Assembly (NCBI GenBank): GCA_937871605.1
Contig: CALMRM010000174.1
Location: 1-11,403, forward strand
From: an uncultured Terriglobus sp.
GTDB taxonomy: Bacteria > Acidobacteriota > Terriglobia > Terriglobales > Acidobacteriaceae
DNA: 11,403 nt
Direction of reading: 5' to 3'
Positions within the stretch are counted from its first letter, which is position 1. Every line of letters starts with the position of its first letter. Positions 1 through 6,844 of the stretch are shown one piece after another. The notes under the pieces are model-generated. The model had not been told where the DNA came from and did not search any database. It saw only the letters and a list, made by a program, of their open reading frames with translations. Both the position numbers and the translations under genes were made by a program.

Positions 1-55
1 GAACCGGCGACATTCAGCTTGGGAAGCTGACGTTCTGCCACTGAACTACTCCCGC
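1..55 (-). tRNA. tRNA-Gly(CCC), 3' end cut by the window edge
   Basis: Read on the minus strand, the sequence from position 55 begins GCGGGAGTAGTTCAGTGGC, the normal 5' acceptor strand and D-arm of a bacterial tRNA-Gly. The anticodon stem TCAGC/GCTGA (14-18 and 26-30) closes a 7-nt loop TTCCCAA, so the anticodon is CCC (21-23) and reads GGG codons. The window starts within the T-arm, so the T-loop, 3' acceptor strand and any encoded CCA are missing. Its 5' end lies 12 nt downstream of a good -10 box, so it probably has its own promoter rather than depending on the tRNA-Ala upstream. Confidence 0.93.
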
Positions 56-67
56 GTACAAGCCCAT

Positions 68-96
68 AGTATAGCCGTCCGCTCCTTGTCATTGAA
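68..96 (-). promoter_or_regulatory. Sigma70-type promoter for tRNA-Gly
   Basis: On the minus strand, TTCAAT (91-96) and TATACT (68-73) are separated by exactly 17 nt. The -10 matches consensus at 5 of 6 positions; the -35 is weak at 3 of 6. Transcription would start near 61, only a few nt before the mature tRNA 5' end at 55, as is common for tRNA genes. Otherwise the 56-221 gap between the two tRNAs shows no ORF or clear terminator. Confidence 0.5.
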
Positions 97-221
97 TCGC
101 ATGCAACCGGACCGTCTTTTCGCTTCTACGGTGCGCACGCATTCTACTGAAAGTCTCTCGCGCGCCCCCATGCGTGCCGCAACGACAGCCGGACATGTCA
201 GTGACTTAATTTTCGGAAGAT

Positions 222-297
222 TGGTGGACCTGAGCGGGATCGAACCGCTGACCTCCTCGTTGCGAACGAGGCGCTCTCCCAGCTGAGCTACAGGCCC
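222..297 (-). tRNA. tRNA-Ala(CGC), complete with encoded CCA
   Basis: The minus strand from 297 gives a complete 76-nt cloverleaf. The acceptor pairs GGGCCTG with CAGGTCC, the anticodon stem CCTCG/CGAGG closes loop TTCGCAA, and the T-arm carries GGTTCGATCCC. The anticodon is CGC (262-264), which reads GCG. The third acceptor pair is G3:U70, the classic alanine identity determinant, and A73 is the discriminator base. The CCA end is encoded at 222-224. It follows the AlaX-type deacylase gene on the same strand, a fitting neighbour because that protein family acts on tRNA-Ala. Confidence 0.97.
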
Positions 298-374
298 GTG
301 TCTGCGCCGTGTCCACGAAGAATGGGGGCGGCAGGATACTGCTGTTCCAGCGCGGCTGCGCGAACAACTTCATG

Positions 375-403
375 AGTGTAGCAGGGAAGAGGATGCGACT
401 CAA
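375..403 (-). promoter_or_regulatory. Sigma70-type promoter for tRNA-Ala
   Basis: On the minus strand, TTGAGT (398-403) and TACACT (375-380) are separated by exactly 17 nt. Each matches 4 of 6 consensus positions. Initiation near 368 would leave a leader of about 70 nt before tRNA-Ala. The -35 begins 14 nt past the stop codon of the upstream deacylase gene, so the tRNA need not rely on read-through. Nothing else is visible in the 298-417 gap. Confidence 0.4.
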
Positions 404-417
404 CGCGCCCAGCGCCT

Positions 418-1677
418 CTACAAGGGGAGCAGCGCCGCAGCCAAGGCCGGTAGCGCGGTAAGGGGCAGGCTGCCCTGAGCCAGTTCACGGCTGCCGCCCC
501 CGCGGCCACCCAGTGTGGTCAGGGCGGTGCGCAGTTCCGTCCCGCAGTTGCCCATCGCTGCCGCCAGCACCACCGCGCAGGACTCGCCCTGTGGTAGCGC
601 CACGAGCGTGCGGGGCGCTCCAGCTGCCACCAGGGCAGAGGCAAGCAGCTTGGCAAAGTCGGGGGTGTGTCCGGGAAGTTCCGCATCTAGCGTATGCAGC
701 AGGAGCGGTTGCGCCGTGCCTGCGGTCGCAACGAGCGCTACGGCTTCCGCCGTTGCCAGTGCTTGCAACAGGGCTGTGCGTTCTTTGGCGGCAGTCCGGT
801 TCTCTGCCAGCAGCCGGGCTACGCTGCCTTGTACCTCCGCTGTGCCCGTGGACAGCGCACGCGAGAGTGCAGCCAAGCCTTCGTACTCAGAGCGCGCCGC
901 CCGCAGTGCGCGAGTGCCGCACAGGAATTGCAGACGCACCGCACCGCGCACCCGCTCAGTGCCGCGCAAAAAAATAGGGCCAATGGCAGCGGTTGTCGCC
1001 ACGTGGGTACCGCCACAGGCATTCAGGTCGATACCGGGCACTTCTATCAGCCGAATACGCCCTGCCCGGGGCGGCAGCTTACGCAGGCGGCTGTCTTGCA
1101 GCATGGCCTGAGCCTCGTCGGGTGACACATAGCGGATGCCTACGGGCAGCGCCTGCGCCACGGCAGCGTTCACGGCCAGTTCCACCGCGGCAAGTTCCTC
1201 GTCCAGCAAAGGCGGGCCTTCCAGGTCAATGGTGCAGGTCTCCGGGCCAAGGTGAAACGACACTGTCTTCCTCCGCCGGTCGCGCCACAGCACCGCCGAA
1301 AGCAGGTGCTGCCCGCTGTGCTGCTGCATGTGGTCCTCCCGGCGCTCGGCATTCACCATGCCGCGGACCTCGGTACCCTCCTGCAAAGGCTTGGCCGTGG
1401 TGTGCCACACCTCGCCAGCCTCGTCCTCCTGCACGTCTGTGACGGGTGCCTCCAAACTTGCGCCAGACCGGGCTGTAGCTATCAGTACGCCGGTGTCGGC
1501 GGGTTGCCCACCGCTCTCCGGGTAAAAGGCGGTGCGGTCCAGGGCGACCTGCCACACCTGGCGGCCATGGACGCGTGCCACCTCGCGGATGGCCGTAACC
1601 GTCGCTGTAAACGTCAACTGCTCCGGCGCGTCGTAGTAGATGCGGTCGGCGGCATGTGTCTGTACCTGGGCGGACAC
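418..1677 (-). CDS. alaX: AlaX-type alanyl-tRNA editing deacylase with DHHA1 domain
   Basis: This 419-aa protein resembles a stand-alone AlaX-L: an AlaRS-like editing module plus a C-terminal DHHA1 domain, without the aminoacylation domain. The family hydrolyses Ser-tRNA-Ala (and Gly-tRNA-Ala) in trans. Residues 51-58 (FYPESGGQ) are the conserved N-terminal motif. The zinc site is visible as H120-x3-H124 and C221-x3-H225, matching the HxxxH and CxxxH of AlaRS editing domains. The glycine-rich DHHA1 motif GGRGGGS lies at 390-396. The start is GTG at 1677. AGGGAG at 1689-1694 overlaps the final codons of fbp, whose stop is only 8 nt upstream, so translation is probably coupled to fbp. It lies directly before tRNA-Ala and tRNA-Gly genes. 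All key residues are present, so I expect an active enzyme. The exact mischarged substrate is inferred from the family. Confidence 0.92.
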   Translation of the reverse strand: MSAQVQTHAADRIYYDAPEQLTFTATVTAIREVARVHGRQVWQVALDRTAFYPESGGQPADTGVLIATARSGASLEAPVTDVQEDEAGEVWHTTAKPLQEGTEVRGMVNAERREDHMQQHSGQHLLSAVLWRDRRRKTVSFHLGPETCTIDLEGPPLLDEELAAVELAVNAAVAQALPVGIRYVSPDEAQAMLQDSRLRKLPPRAGRIRLIEVPGIDLNACGGTHVATTAAIGPIFLRGTERVRGAVRLQFLCGTRALRAARSEYEGLAALSRALSTGTAEVQGSVARLLAENRTAAKERTALLQALATAEAVALVATAGTAQPLLLHTLDAELPGHTPDFAKLLASALVAAGAPRTLVALPQGESCAVVLAAAMGNCGTELRTALTTLGGRGGGSRELAQGSLPLTALPALAAALLPL

Positions 1678-1685
1678 TGTGAGCG

Positions 1686-2651
1686 CTACTCCCTTGGCGA
1701 ACCTGTAAGCATGCCGCTGACTGCACTCACTTCCGTGCGGCTGCCGATGATCAGCGGCGTCCGCACATGCGGCTCCTTGGGCGCAACGTCTAGAATGCGC
1801 TGCCGTCCGTCTGTTGCCGCACCCCCAGCCTGCTCCGCAATGAAGCTGAGCGGATTGGCCTCGTACAGCAGCCGCAGCTTGCCCTTCGGGTTCTTGGTTG
1901 TCGGCGGGTACAGGAAGACGCCACCCTTCAGCAGGGTGCGGTGAAAGTCCGCGATGAACGAACCTACGTAGCGCGAGCTATGTCGCTCGCCGGTCAGGCT
2001 GCCATCGCGCAGGCCGGCCACCACCCGTGCGTAGACGGGCTCAGACTCGGCAAGATTGCCCTCATTCAGTGAGTAGTAGGGACCGCTGGCCGGCATGCAA
2101 AGGTTTTCGGTAGAGAGCACAAATTCGCCATCGGAGAGCGTAAAGCTGTGCACGCCACTGCCCGCTGTGTACACCAGCGTCGTACTGGGACCGTAGTTGA
2201 CGTACAGGCCTGCCACCTGCTGCGAGCCTGGCTGCAGCGCGGCGGCGACCGCGTCGTCTCCCGGTTCGCGTGCCTGGATGGACACAATCGTACCGACATT
2301 CACGTTCACGTCGAGGTTGGAAGAGCCGTCCAGCGGATCGAAGATAACGATATAGGGCGCATCCGGCCGGTCCGCAAACAGCACTGGCTCGTCGTCCTCT
2401 TCGCTGACGAGTGCGGCAACGGTATGCAGCCCGCGCAGTGCCGCCGACAAGGTTTCATTTGCGAGCACGTCAAGCTTTTGCTGTTGCTCGCCCTGTACAT
2501 TTTCATGCCCTGCCGCTCCCAGCACGCCAGCAAGTGCGGCCGTACGCAACGCCCGTTCAATCTGCACTGCAGCGACGGCAGTTGCTTGCAGCACGTCCGC
2601 AAGGCCGTTCCCATGCCGCTGCTGACTATGCTGAAACAGCGTAATTGGCAT
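1686..2651 (-). CDS. fbp: Class I fructose-1,6-bisphosphatase
   Basis: This 321-aa cytosolic enzyme hydrolyses fructose 1,6-bisphosphate to fructose 6-phosphate in gluconeogenesis (EC 3.1.3.11). Class I motifs are clear: NVQGEQQQKLDV at 51-62, the metal-binding acidic run SEEDDE at 83-88, DPLDGSSNLD at 105-114, GSFIADFHRTLLKGGVFLYP at 230-249, and the substrate-end segment around LYEANPLSF at 262-270. Length is slightly short but normal. The start is ATG at 2651. An open frame continues upstream into the cyclase gene, but the family N-terminus begins near MPITLF and no in-frame ATG, GTG or TTG lies in the 49-nt gap. The ATG directly follows a perfect hairpin (see 2652-2684). It sits between the cyclase and the AlaX gene, 8 nt from the latter, and probably shares their transcript. 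Confidence 0.95.
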   Translation of the reverse strand: MPITLFQHSQQRHGNGLADVLQATAVAAVQIERALRTAALAGVLGAAGHENVQGEQQQKLDVLANETLSAALRGLHTVAALVSEEDDEPVLFADRPDAPYIVIFDPLDGSSNLDVNVNVGTIVSIQAREPGDDAVAAALQPGSQQVAGLYVNYGPSTTLVYTAGSGVHSFTLSDGEFVLSTENLCMPASGPYYSLNEGNLAESEPVYARVVAGLRDGSLTGERHSSRYVGSFIADFHRTLLKGGVFLYPPTTKNPKGKLRLLYEANPLSFIAEQAGGAATDGRQRILDVAPKEPHVRTPLIIGSRTEVSAVSGMLTGSPRE

Positions 2652-2684
2652 GGTGCTTAGCCTAGCACCGAGCGGCGGACCTCC
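2652..2684 (-). promoter_or_regulatory. fbp leader: distant GGAGG plus hairpin abutting the ATG
   Basis: On the minus strand a consensus Shine-Dalgarno GGAGG (2680-2684) is followed by 10 nt and then a perfect 6-bp hairpin, GGTGCT-AGGCTA-AGCACC (2652-2669), whose last base touches the fbp ATG. The linear spacing of 28 nt is too long for normal initiation. Folding the hairpin would cut it to 10 nt. An AGG in the hairpin loop is a weaker alternative binding site. GGAGG itself can sit in a small GCGG/CCGC hairpin (2675-2686). That the fold matters is inference. Confidence 0.45.
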
Positions 2685-2702
2685 GCTGCATCCCGCTGCA
2701 TC
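2683..2702. repeat. Perfect 10-bp tandem duplication at the end of the cyclase gene
   Basis: CCGCTGCATC occurs twice with no gap (2683-2692 and 2693-2702). The second copy overlaps the cyclase stop codon (TGA, complement of 2701-2703). On the minus strand the unit reads GATGCAGCGG, and the copy nearer fbp supplies part of its GGAGG. It may be a replication-slippage product. Confidence 0.6.
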
Positions 2703-3981
2703 AGCCGCGGCTGACCACCGGAAAAATTGCCACCTTGGAGACAGAGTAATGGTCGGTAGCGCGACAGGAGCGGTTTCTGCCCTCTTTCTTCGCGCGGTAC
2801 AGTGCGTTGTCAGCATCCGTAATAAGCCGGTGTGCGTCTTGCGCGGTTCCCGGCAGGCAGGTGGCAACGCCACAGCTTACCGTGGTCCACAAGTCGCTGG
2901 GAACAAAGGGTGAGTCTTTCTGCATGGCAGGCGAACCGGCTACCTGCACCAGGGTTCGCATGCGCTCTGCCACCTTGACGGCGGCTTCCATGTCGGTGTT
3001 CGGCAGCAGCACGATGAACTCTTCTCCGCCAAAGCGGGCCACGAAATCGCCCTCAGAGCGCAATGCCTGCTGCAGCAGCGAGGCCACACGTTGCAGCACC
3101 TTATCGCCATACGTGTGACCATGGGTGTCGTTCAGGCGCTTGAAAAAGTCCACATCCACCATGACCGCACTGAAGGGTTCTTCCCGTTCCTGCGCAACAC
3201 GCCATAGCTCCTGCAGCCGTTCATCGTAGGCGCGCCGGTTTGGCAGGCCGGTCAGCCGGTCTGTACTGGAAATCGCCATCAATTCCGCATTGATACCGGC
3301 GAGCAAGCCTCGCTGCAGGCGACCGCGCAATTGCAACAGGTAGCTGTAACGGCGCTCGCGCGTCATGGTGTAGTTGGCAGCCAGGGTCAGCAGCGCGACC
3401 CAACCCAAGGTGCCGCCCGCAAACCACTTCTCCGCGGCGGACTGAAGCTTGTCTGCGTACAGCTGCAAGCCATGCATCAGCAACATGATGGCCGACACCA
3501 CCGCGGCAAAGGGTAATTCGATACGCAGAATGCAGTTTGCAATCAGCAGCATGACGATGAGCCCGATCTGGTCCCCCGGGTCTACGCCTGGATTGATGCT
3601 GAGCACGCCTGCAGCCCCCGCAATGCACAGGCAGGCCGCGCCAAATTCCATGAGCACGGCACTACGCCGCCACACCAGTACCAGGCAGGCCAGGACGACG
3701 AGCGGAGTGAAGAGCATAAGGCGGATCACGACCGCCCGCATAAAGCGACCGGGTGTCAGCAGGTAGTCGCCCACGGTGAAGAAGTCGTAGGCCATAAGCC
3801 CAATCAGGCCCTGCATCAGCAGCATGCGGCCTCGTGCCGTCACCGTGTCTGCCAGGTAGCACGCTTCCAGCTCGGGCGGAAACCAAAGAGCATCCACTCG
3901 GCCCGCTTCAAAGCGGCGAATATGCTCCTCAAGCCGTGGCAGCAACTCAGTATCATCCATGTGAGTCTTTATCGCCACCAT
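2701..3981 (-). CDS. Membrane-bound GGDEF diguanylate cyclase
   Basis: This 426-aa protein likely makes cyclic di-GMP from two GTP. A short cytoplasmic N-terminus (1-50) precedes about six hydrophobic segments (roughly 52-70, 82-104, 110-129, 137-153, 155-175, 187-205). A charged, probably helical linker (207-235) leads to a GGDEF domain (236-402). Visible motifs are DRLTGLPNRR at 241-250, metal-binding D276-V-D278, K281 with N284-D285, and active-site GGEEF at 318-322. The RxxD inhibitory site is degenerate: residues 309-312 read SEGD, so product inhibition may be weak. No known sensor domain is recognised in the membrane part. The start is uncertain. ATG at 3981 and an in-frame ATG at 3960 both lack a ribosome binding site, while the best one upstream serves a small overlapping ORF (3969-4004). 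fbp follows 49 nt downstream. Confidence 0.9.
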   Translation of the reverse strand: MVAIKTHMDDTELLPRLEEHIRRFEAGRVDALWFPPELEACYLADTVTARGRMLLMQGLIGLMAYDFFTVGDYLLTPGRFMRAVVIRLMLFTPLVVLACLVLVWRRSAVLMEFGAACLCIAGAAGVLSINPGVDPGDQIGLIVMLLIANCILRIELPFAAVVSAIMLLMHGLQLYADKLQSAAEKWFAGGTLGWVALLTLAANYTMTRERRYSYLLQLRGRLQRGLLAGINAELMAISSTDRLTGLPNRRAYDERLQELWRVAQEREEPFSAVMVDVDFFKRLNDTHGHTYGDKVLQRVASLLQQALRSEGDFVARFGGEEFIVLLPNTDMEAAVKVAERMRTLVQVAGSPAMQKDSPFVPSDLWTTVSCGVATCLPGTAQDAHRLITDADNALYRAKKEGRNRSCRATDHYSVSKVAIFPVVSRG

Positions 3982-4004
3982 CCGACCGTTTGTGCCCAGG
4001 CCAC
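3969..4004 (-). CDS. Putative 11-aa Trp-rich leader ORF overlapping the cyclase start
   Basis: AAAGGAGT (4011-4018 on the minus strand) is the strongest Shine-Dalgarno in this intergenic region. It lies 7 nt before a GTG at 4004 that opens an 11-codon frame, MAWAQTVGWWR, ending in TAA at 3969-3971. Three of 11 residues are Trp, two of them adjacent. The frame differs from the cyclase and spans its first possible ATG (3981); its stop lies 8 nt before the second possible ATG (3960). Translation could therefore be coupled by re-initiation. It may be coincidence, since TGG is common in GC-rich DNA, and no attenuator hairpin is seen. Confidence 0.35.
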   Translation of the reverse strand: MAWAQTVGWWR

Positions 4005-4047
4005 AAACTTACTCCTTTGCGTACGCGTAGCACAGCTTTCCAGATTT

Positions 4048-4056
4048 TTTGTAGCA
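4048..4056 (-). promoter_or_regulatory. Possible extended -10 promoter for the cyclase transcript
   Basis: The minus strand reads TGCTACAAA (4048-4056), an extended -10 (TGn) followed by a box matching 4 of 6 positions of TATAAT. No convincing -35 lies 17 nt upstream. Initiation near 4041 would give a leader of about 37 nt before the small GTG ORF with its strong ribosome binding site. Confidence 0.25.
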
Positions 4057-4137
4057 GCAGTTTCTGTCGCAGCCGGGCAGACCACGTTCCAGATACTCCA
4101 TACATCGGCTACACGATGGCTGCCAACAGCAGCGCGT

Positions 4138-4146
4138 TGATACAAT
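4138..4146 (+). promoter_or_regulatory. Extended -10 promoter for aroC
   Basis: TGATACAAT is an extended -10 element: TGn followed by TACAAT, 5 of 6 matches to consensus. Such promoters can work without a good -35, and none is evident. Initiation near 4153 would leave a leader of about 16 nt that contains the aroC ribosome binding site GGGGAG (4156-4161). Confidence 0.4.
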
Positions 4147-4168
4147 CGCGTATCCGGGGAGATCAGAG

Positions 4169-5347
4169 TTGCTACGGTTTTCAACAGCTGGCGAGAGCCA
4201 CGGCGAAGCGCTGGTGGCGCTGCTGAGCGGATTGCCGGCAGGTGTGCCCGTCGACACCGCCTTTGTTGCGCGCGAACTATGGCGTCGCCAGCAGGGCTAC
4301 GGGCGCGGTGGCCGGATGCGCATCGAGACGGACACGGCGCACCTCCTGTCCGGTGTGCGCCACGGCAAGACCATCGGTTCGCCCGTGGCCATGACCATCG
4401 CCAACCGGGACTGGAAAAACTGGGAAGAGATCCTGCCGGTAGAGGCAGGCGACAGCACCAAGCACAAGGCCGTCGCCTCACCCCGCCCCGGCCACGCTGA
4501 CCTGCCTGGTTCGCTCAAGTACAACTTCACGGATGCTCGCTATATCTTGGAGCGCGCCTCTGCACGTGAGTCTTCCGCGCGCGTGGCCGCGGGTTCGCTG
4601 GCCAAGCTGCTGCTGCGCTGCTTCGGCATTGAGGTGCTGTCGCACGTGGTTCGCGTGGGAGCCGTTGAACTCGAGCGCCCCTACCAATGGAGCGAAATTG
4701 TACAGAGCACGGCGCGCGAAGCCGTGCTGCTGAATTGCATCGACCCGGACGTGGAGGCCCGCATGAAGGGCGAAGTGGATCGCGCCCTGCGCACCGGCGA
4801 CACCGTGGGCGGCGTGTTTGAGGTGGTCGCGCACGGCATACCGCCCGGCATCGGTAGCCACGTGAACTGGGACGAGCGGCTGGATGGCTTGCTGGCCCAA
4901 TCCGTCATGAGCCTGCAGGCGGTCAAGGCCGTCGAAATCGGCCGTGGCGTGACCGCAGCGGAATCCATGGGCTCGTCTGTACACGACAGCATTGCCTACG
5001 CCGACGAGGGCAGCGACGCAGCGACACGGTTCACCCGCGAAACCAATAACGCGGGCGGCATGGAAGGCGGCATCTCGAACGGCGAAGATGTCACGGTGCG
5101 TGGCTACCTCAAGCCCATTTCCACACTGCGCCGCCCTCTGGGCTCGGTCAGTTTTGAGACCCGCGAACCGGTCAAAGCCGCGTATGAGCGCAGCGACGTG
5201 TGCGTGGTGCCCGCAGCGGGCGTGGCGGCAGAGAGCATGGTCGCACTCACGCTGGCGCGCCTCCTGCTTGAGAAATTTGGCGGCGATAGTGTTCCCGAAA
5301 CCCGGCGCAATTTCGACGGCTACCTCCAGCAGATTCGTCGCTTCTAA
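4169..5347 (+). CDS. aroC: Chorismate synthase
   Basis: This enzyme converts 5-enolpyruvylshikimate 3-phosphate to chorismate with reduced FMN (EC 4.2.3.5), the last common step to Phe, Tyr, Trp and folate precursors. The 392-aa length fits the family. Visible motifs are GESHGEAL at 8-15 with catalytic H11, GRGGRMRIETD at 45-55, SPRPGHADL at 104-112 with catalytic H109, RASARESSARVAAG at 129-142, ETNNAGGMEGGISNG at 291-305, and the C-terminal signature RSDVCVVPAAGVAAESM at 341-357. The start is TTG at 4169, set 7 nt behind GGGGAG. The protein begins MLRFSTAGESHG, as homologues do, so the rare start codon is well supported. def follows after 20 nt and is likely co-transcribed. Confidence 0.97.
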   Translation: MLRFSTAGESHGEALVALLSGLPAGVPVDTAFVARELWRRQQGYGRGGRMRIETDTAHLLSGVRHGKTIGSPVAMTIANRDWKNWEEILPVEAGDSTKHKAVASPRPGHADLPGSLKYNFTDARYILERASARESSARVAAGSLAKLLLRCFGIEVLSHVVRVGAVELERPYQWSEIVQSTAREAVLLNCIDPDVEARMKGEVDRALRTGDTVGGVFEVVAHGIPPGIGSHVNWDERLDGLLAQSVMSLQAVKAVEIGRGVTAAESMGSSVHDSIAYADEGSDAATRFTRETNNAGGMEGGISNGEDVTVRGYLKPISTLRRPLGSVSFETREPVKAAYERSDVCVVPAAGVAAESMVALTLARLLLEKFGGDSVPETRRNFDGYLQQIRRF

Positions 5348-5367
5348 TCGCTAGAAAGTAAACAGGA

Positions 5368-5877
5368 ATGATCTACCCCATCGTCAAATACCCTGACCCC
5401 GTGCTCGCGCGAAAGGCCGACCCGGTGACCGAGTTCAACGCCGACACCCAGCAGCTGGTCGACGACATGTTCGAGAGCATGTATGCCGCCGAAGGCATAG
5501 GCTTGGCCGCTCCGCAGATCGGTGTGTCCAAGCGCGTCTTCGTCGTGGACACCTCCCTGGGCAAAGACCCGGCACAGAGGCTGGCGCTCATCAACCCAGA
5601 AGTCGTCTCGACTGAGGGTAAGCAGCTGGAAGAAGAGGGCTGCCTGTCCTTGCCGGACATTCGCGACAAGGTAAGCCGCGCCTTTCACGTCACCATGCGC
5701 GCACAAAACGCAACGGGGGAGTGGTTTGAGACCGATGGCGACGAGTTACTGGCGCGCGCCTTTCTGCACGAGAACGACCACCTGAATGGCGTCCTGTTTA
5801 TCGATCGCGTTTCCCGCCTGAAACGGGAACTCATCCTTCGCCGCATCAGCAAGCTGCAAAAGAACGGCGAGTGGTAG
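5368..5877 (+). CDS. def: Peptide deformylase
   Basis: This 169-aa metalloenzyme removes the formyl group from the N-terminal methionine of new proteins (EC 3.5.1.88). All three motifs are visible: GIGLAAPQ at 43-50, EGCLS at 90-94 and HENDH at 134-138. Metal ligands are C92, H134 and H138, with E135 as the catalytic base. Residue 133 is Leu, where many family members have Gln before HExxH. That position is not a ligand and activity is expected. Start ATG at 5368 gives the standard MIYPIVKYPDPVL N-terminus. AGGA touches the ATG and GAAAG lies about 9 nt upstream. The stop codon is directly followed by the GTG of fmt, a tight pairing of the two enzymes of the formyl-methionine cycle. Confidence 0.97.
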   Translation: MIYPIVKYPDPVLARKADPVTEFNADTQQLVDDMFESMYAAEGIGLAAPQIGVSKRVFVVDTSLGKDPAQRLALINPEVVSTEGKQLEEEGCLSLPDIRDKVSRAFHVTMRAQNATGEWFETDGDELLARAFLHENDHLNGVLFIDRVSRLKRELILRRISKLQKNGEW

Positions 5878-6813
5878 GTGCGGCTTGTCTTCTGCGGCAC
5901 GCCGGCCTTTGCCGTGCCCACGCTGGAGGCGCTCGTCGCTGCCGGGCACGAAGTCGCACTGGCCCTTTCGCAGCCAGACAAGCCCGTGGGCCGCACCGGC
6001 GAGGTCAGCCCCACACCGGTCAAGCGCACGGCCCTGACGCACGGCATCCCCGTCCTGCAGCCTGAAAAACTCAAGAACAACGACAGCCTGCGCGCGCAGC
6101 TCACTGCCCTGCAGCTGGACGCAATCATCGTCGTCGCCTATGGCCGCATCCTGCCCCAATGGATGCTTGACCTGCCACGCTTTGGCTGCCTGAACGGGCA
6201 CGCCTCGCTCCTGCCGCGCTGGCGCGGAGCGGCGCCCATTCAGTGGGCCATTGCAGCAGGCGACCGCGAGACCGGCGTCACCACCATGCGGCTGAACGCA
6301 GGGCTGGACACTGGCCCCATGCTGCTGCGGCGCTCCGTTGCGATTACGGAGACGACCACCTCGCCGGAGCTCTTTCTCTTACTCGCGCGTATGGGTGCGG
6401 ACCTGATGGTGGAAACACTTGCTGGCCTCGAAGCTGGGACGGTGAAGCCCGAGTCGCAGGACGACACAGCGGCCACGCTTGCCCCCATCCTCGCCCGCGA
6501 CGATGCCCGCATCGACTGGACCCGCACCGCAGGGGAAATTGATCAGCGTTTCCGAGGCTTTCAGCCCTGGCCCGGTGCCCACACCAGCCTGCGCGGCAAG
6601 AAGCTCATCGTGCATGGCATGACATACACGCCGCTCACTGCAAGTGATGCTGACCCTGGTGAGATCGACCTCTCCGGCGGCAAGCTCCGTGTCACCTGCG
6701 GTGAGGGCAGCACGTTGCTGCTGGATGAGGTGCAGCTGGAGGGTAAAAAGCGCATTTCCGCTGCCGAATTGCTACGCGGCTACCAGCTGGGCGGCGGCGA
6801 ACGCCTGGGCTGA
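5878..6813 (+). CDS. fmt: Methionyl-tRNA formyltransferase
   Basis: This enzyme transfers a formyl group from 10-formyl-tetrahydrofolate to Met-tRNA(fMet) (EC 2.1.2.9). The 311-aa length is typical. The Rossmann-type N-domain opens with MRLVFCGTPAFAVPTL. The catalytic triad is N106, H108 (in NGHASLLPRWRGAAPIQ, 106-122) and D144 (in GLDTGP). The OB-like C-domain that binds tRNA spans about 205-311, including FRGFQPWPGAHT at 225-236. Start GTG at 5878 directly abuts the def stop, so translation is probably coupled to def. The next gene, rsmB, is 264 nt away, an unusually wide gap for this cluster, filled mainly by an inverted-repeat element. Confidence 0.97.
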   Translation: MRLVFCGTPAFAVPTLEALVAAGHEVALALSQPDKPVGRTGEVSPTPVKRTALTHGIPVLQPEKLKNNDSLRAQLTALQLDAIIVVAYGRILPQWMLDLPRFGCLNGHASLLPRWRGAAPIQWAIAAGDRETGVTTMRLNAGLDTGPMLLRRSVAITETTTSPELFLLLARMGADLMVETLAGLEAGTVKPESQDDTAATLAPILARDDARIDWTRTAGEIDQRFRGFQPWPGAHTSLRGKKLIVHGMTYTPLTASDADPGEIDLSGGKLRVTCGEGSTLLLDEVQLEGKKRISAAELLRGYQLGGGERLG

Positions 6814-6844
6814 TCCCCAAGTTGTTTGTCATTACGGGCAAGGT

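Noticed and set aside
86..286. Plus-strand open frame across tRNA-Ala
   Set aside because: It runs antisense through a complete tRNA. Frames over tRNAs are a common false call.
1252..1944. Plus-strand open frame across the AlaX and fbp genes
   Set aside because: It runs antisense across two well-supported enzymes, has no recognisable motif and crosses a gene junction.
2652..2873. N-terminal extension of fructose-bisphosphatase into the cyclase gene
   Set aside because: It overlaps the coding end of the cyclase by over 170 nt and has no resemblance to the family. The known N-terminus begins at 2651.
3969..5347. Trp attenuation of aroC by the three-Trp mini-ORF
   Set aside because: The mini-ORF is on the opposite strand and upstream of aroC, so it cannot attenuate aroC transcription. 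Any link would be indirect.
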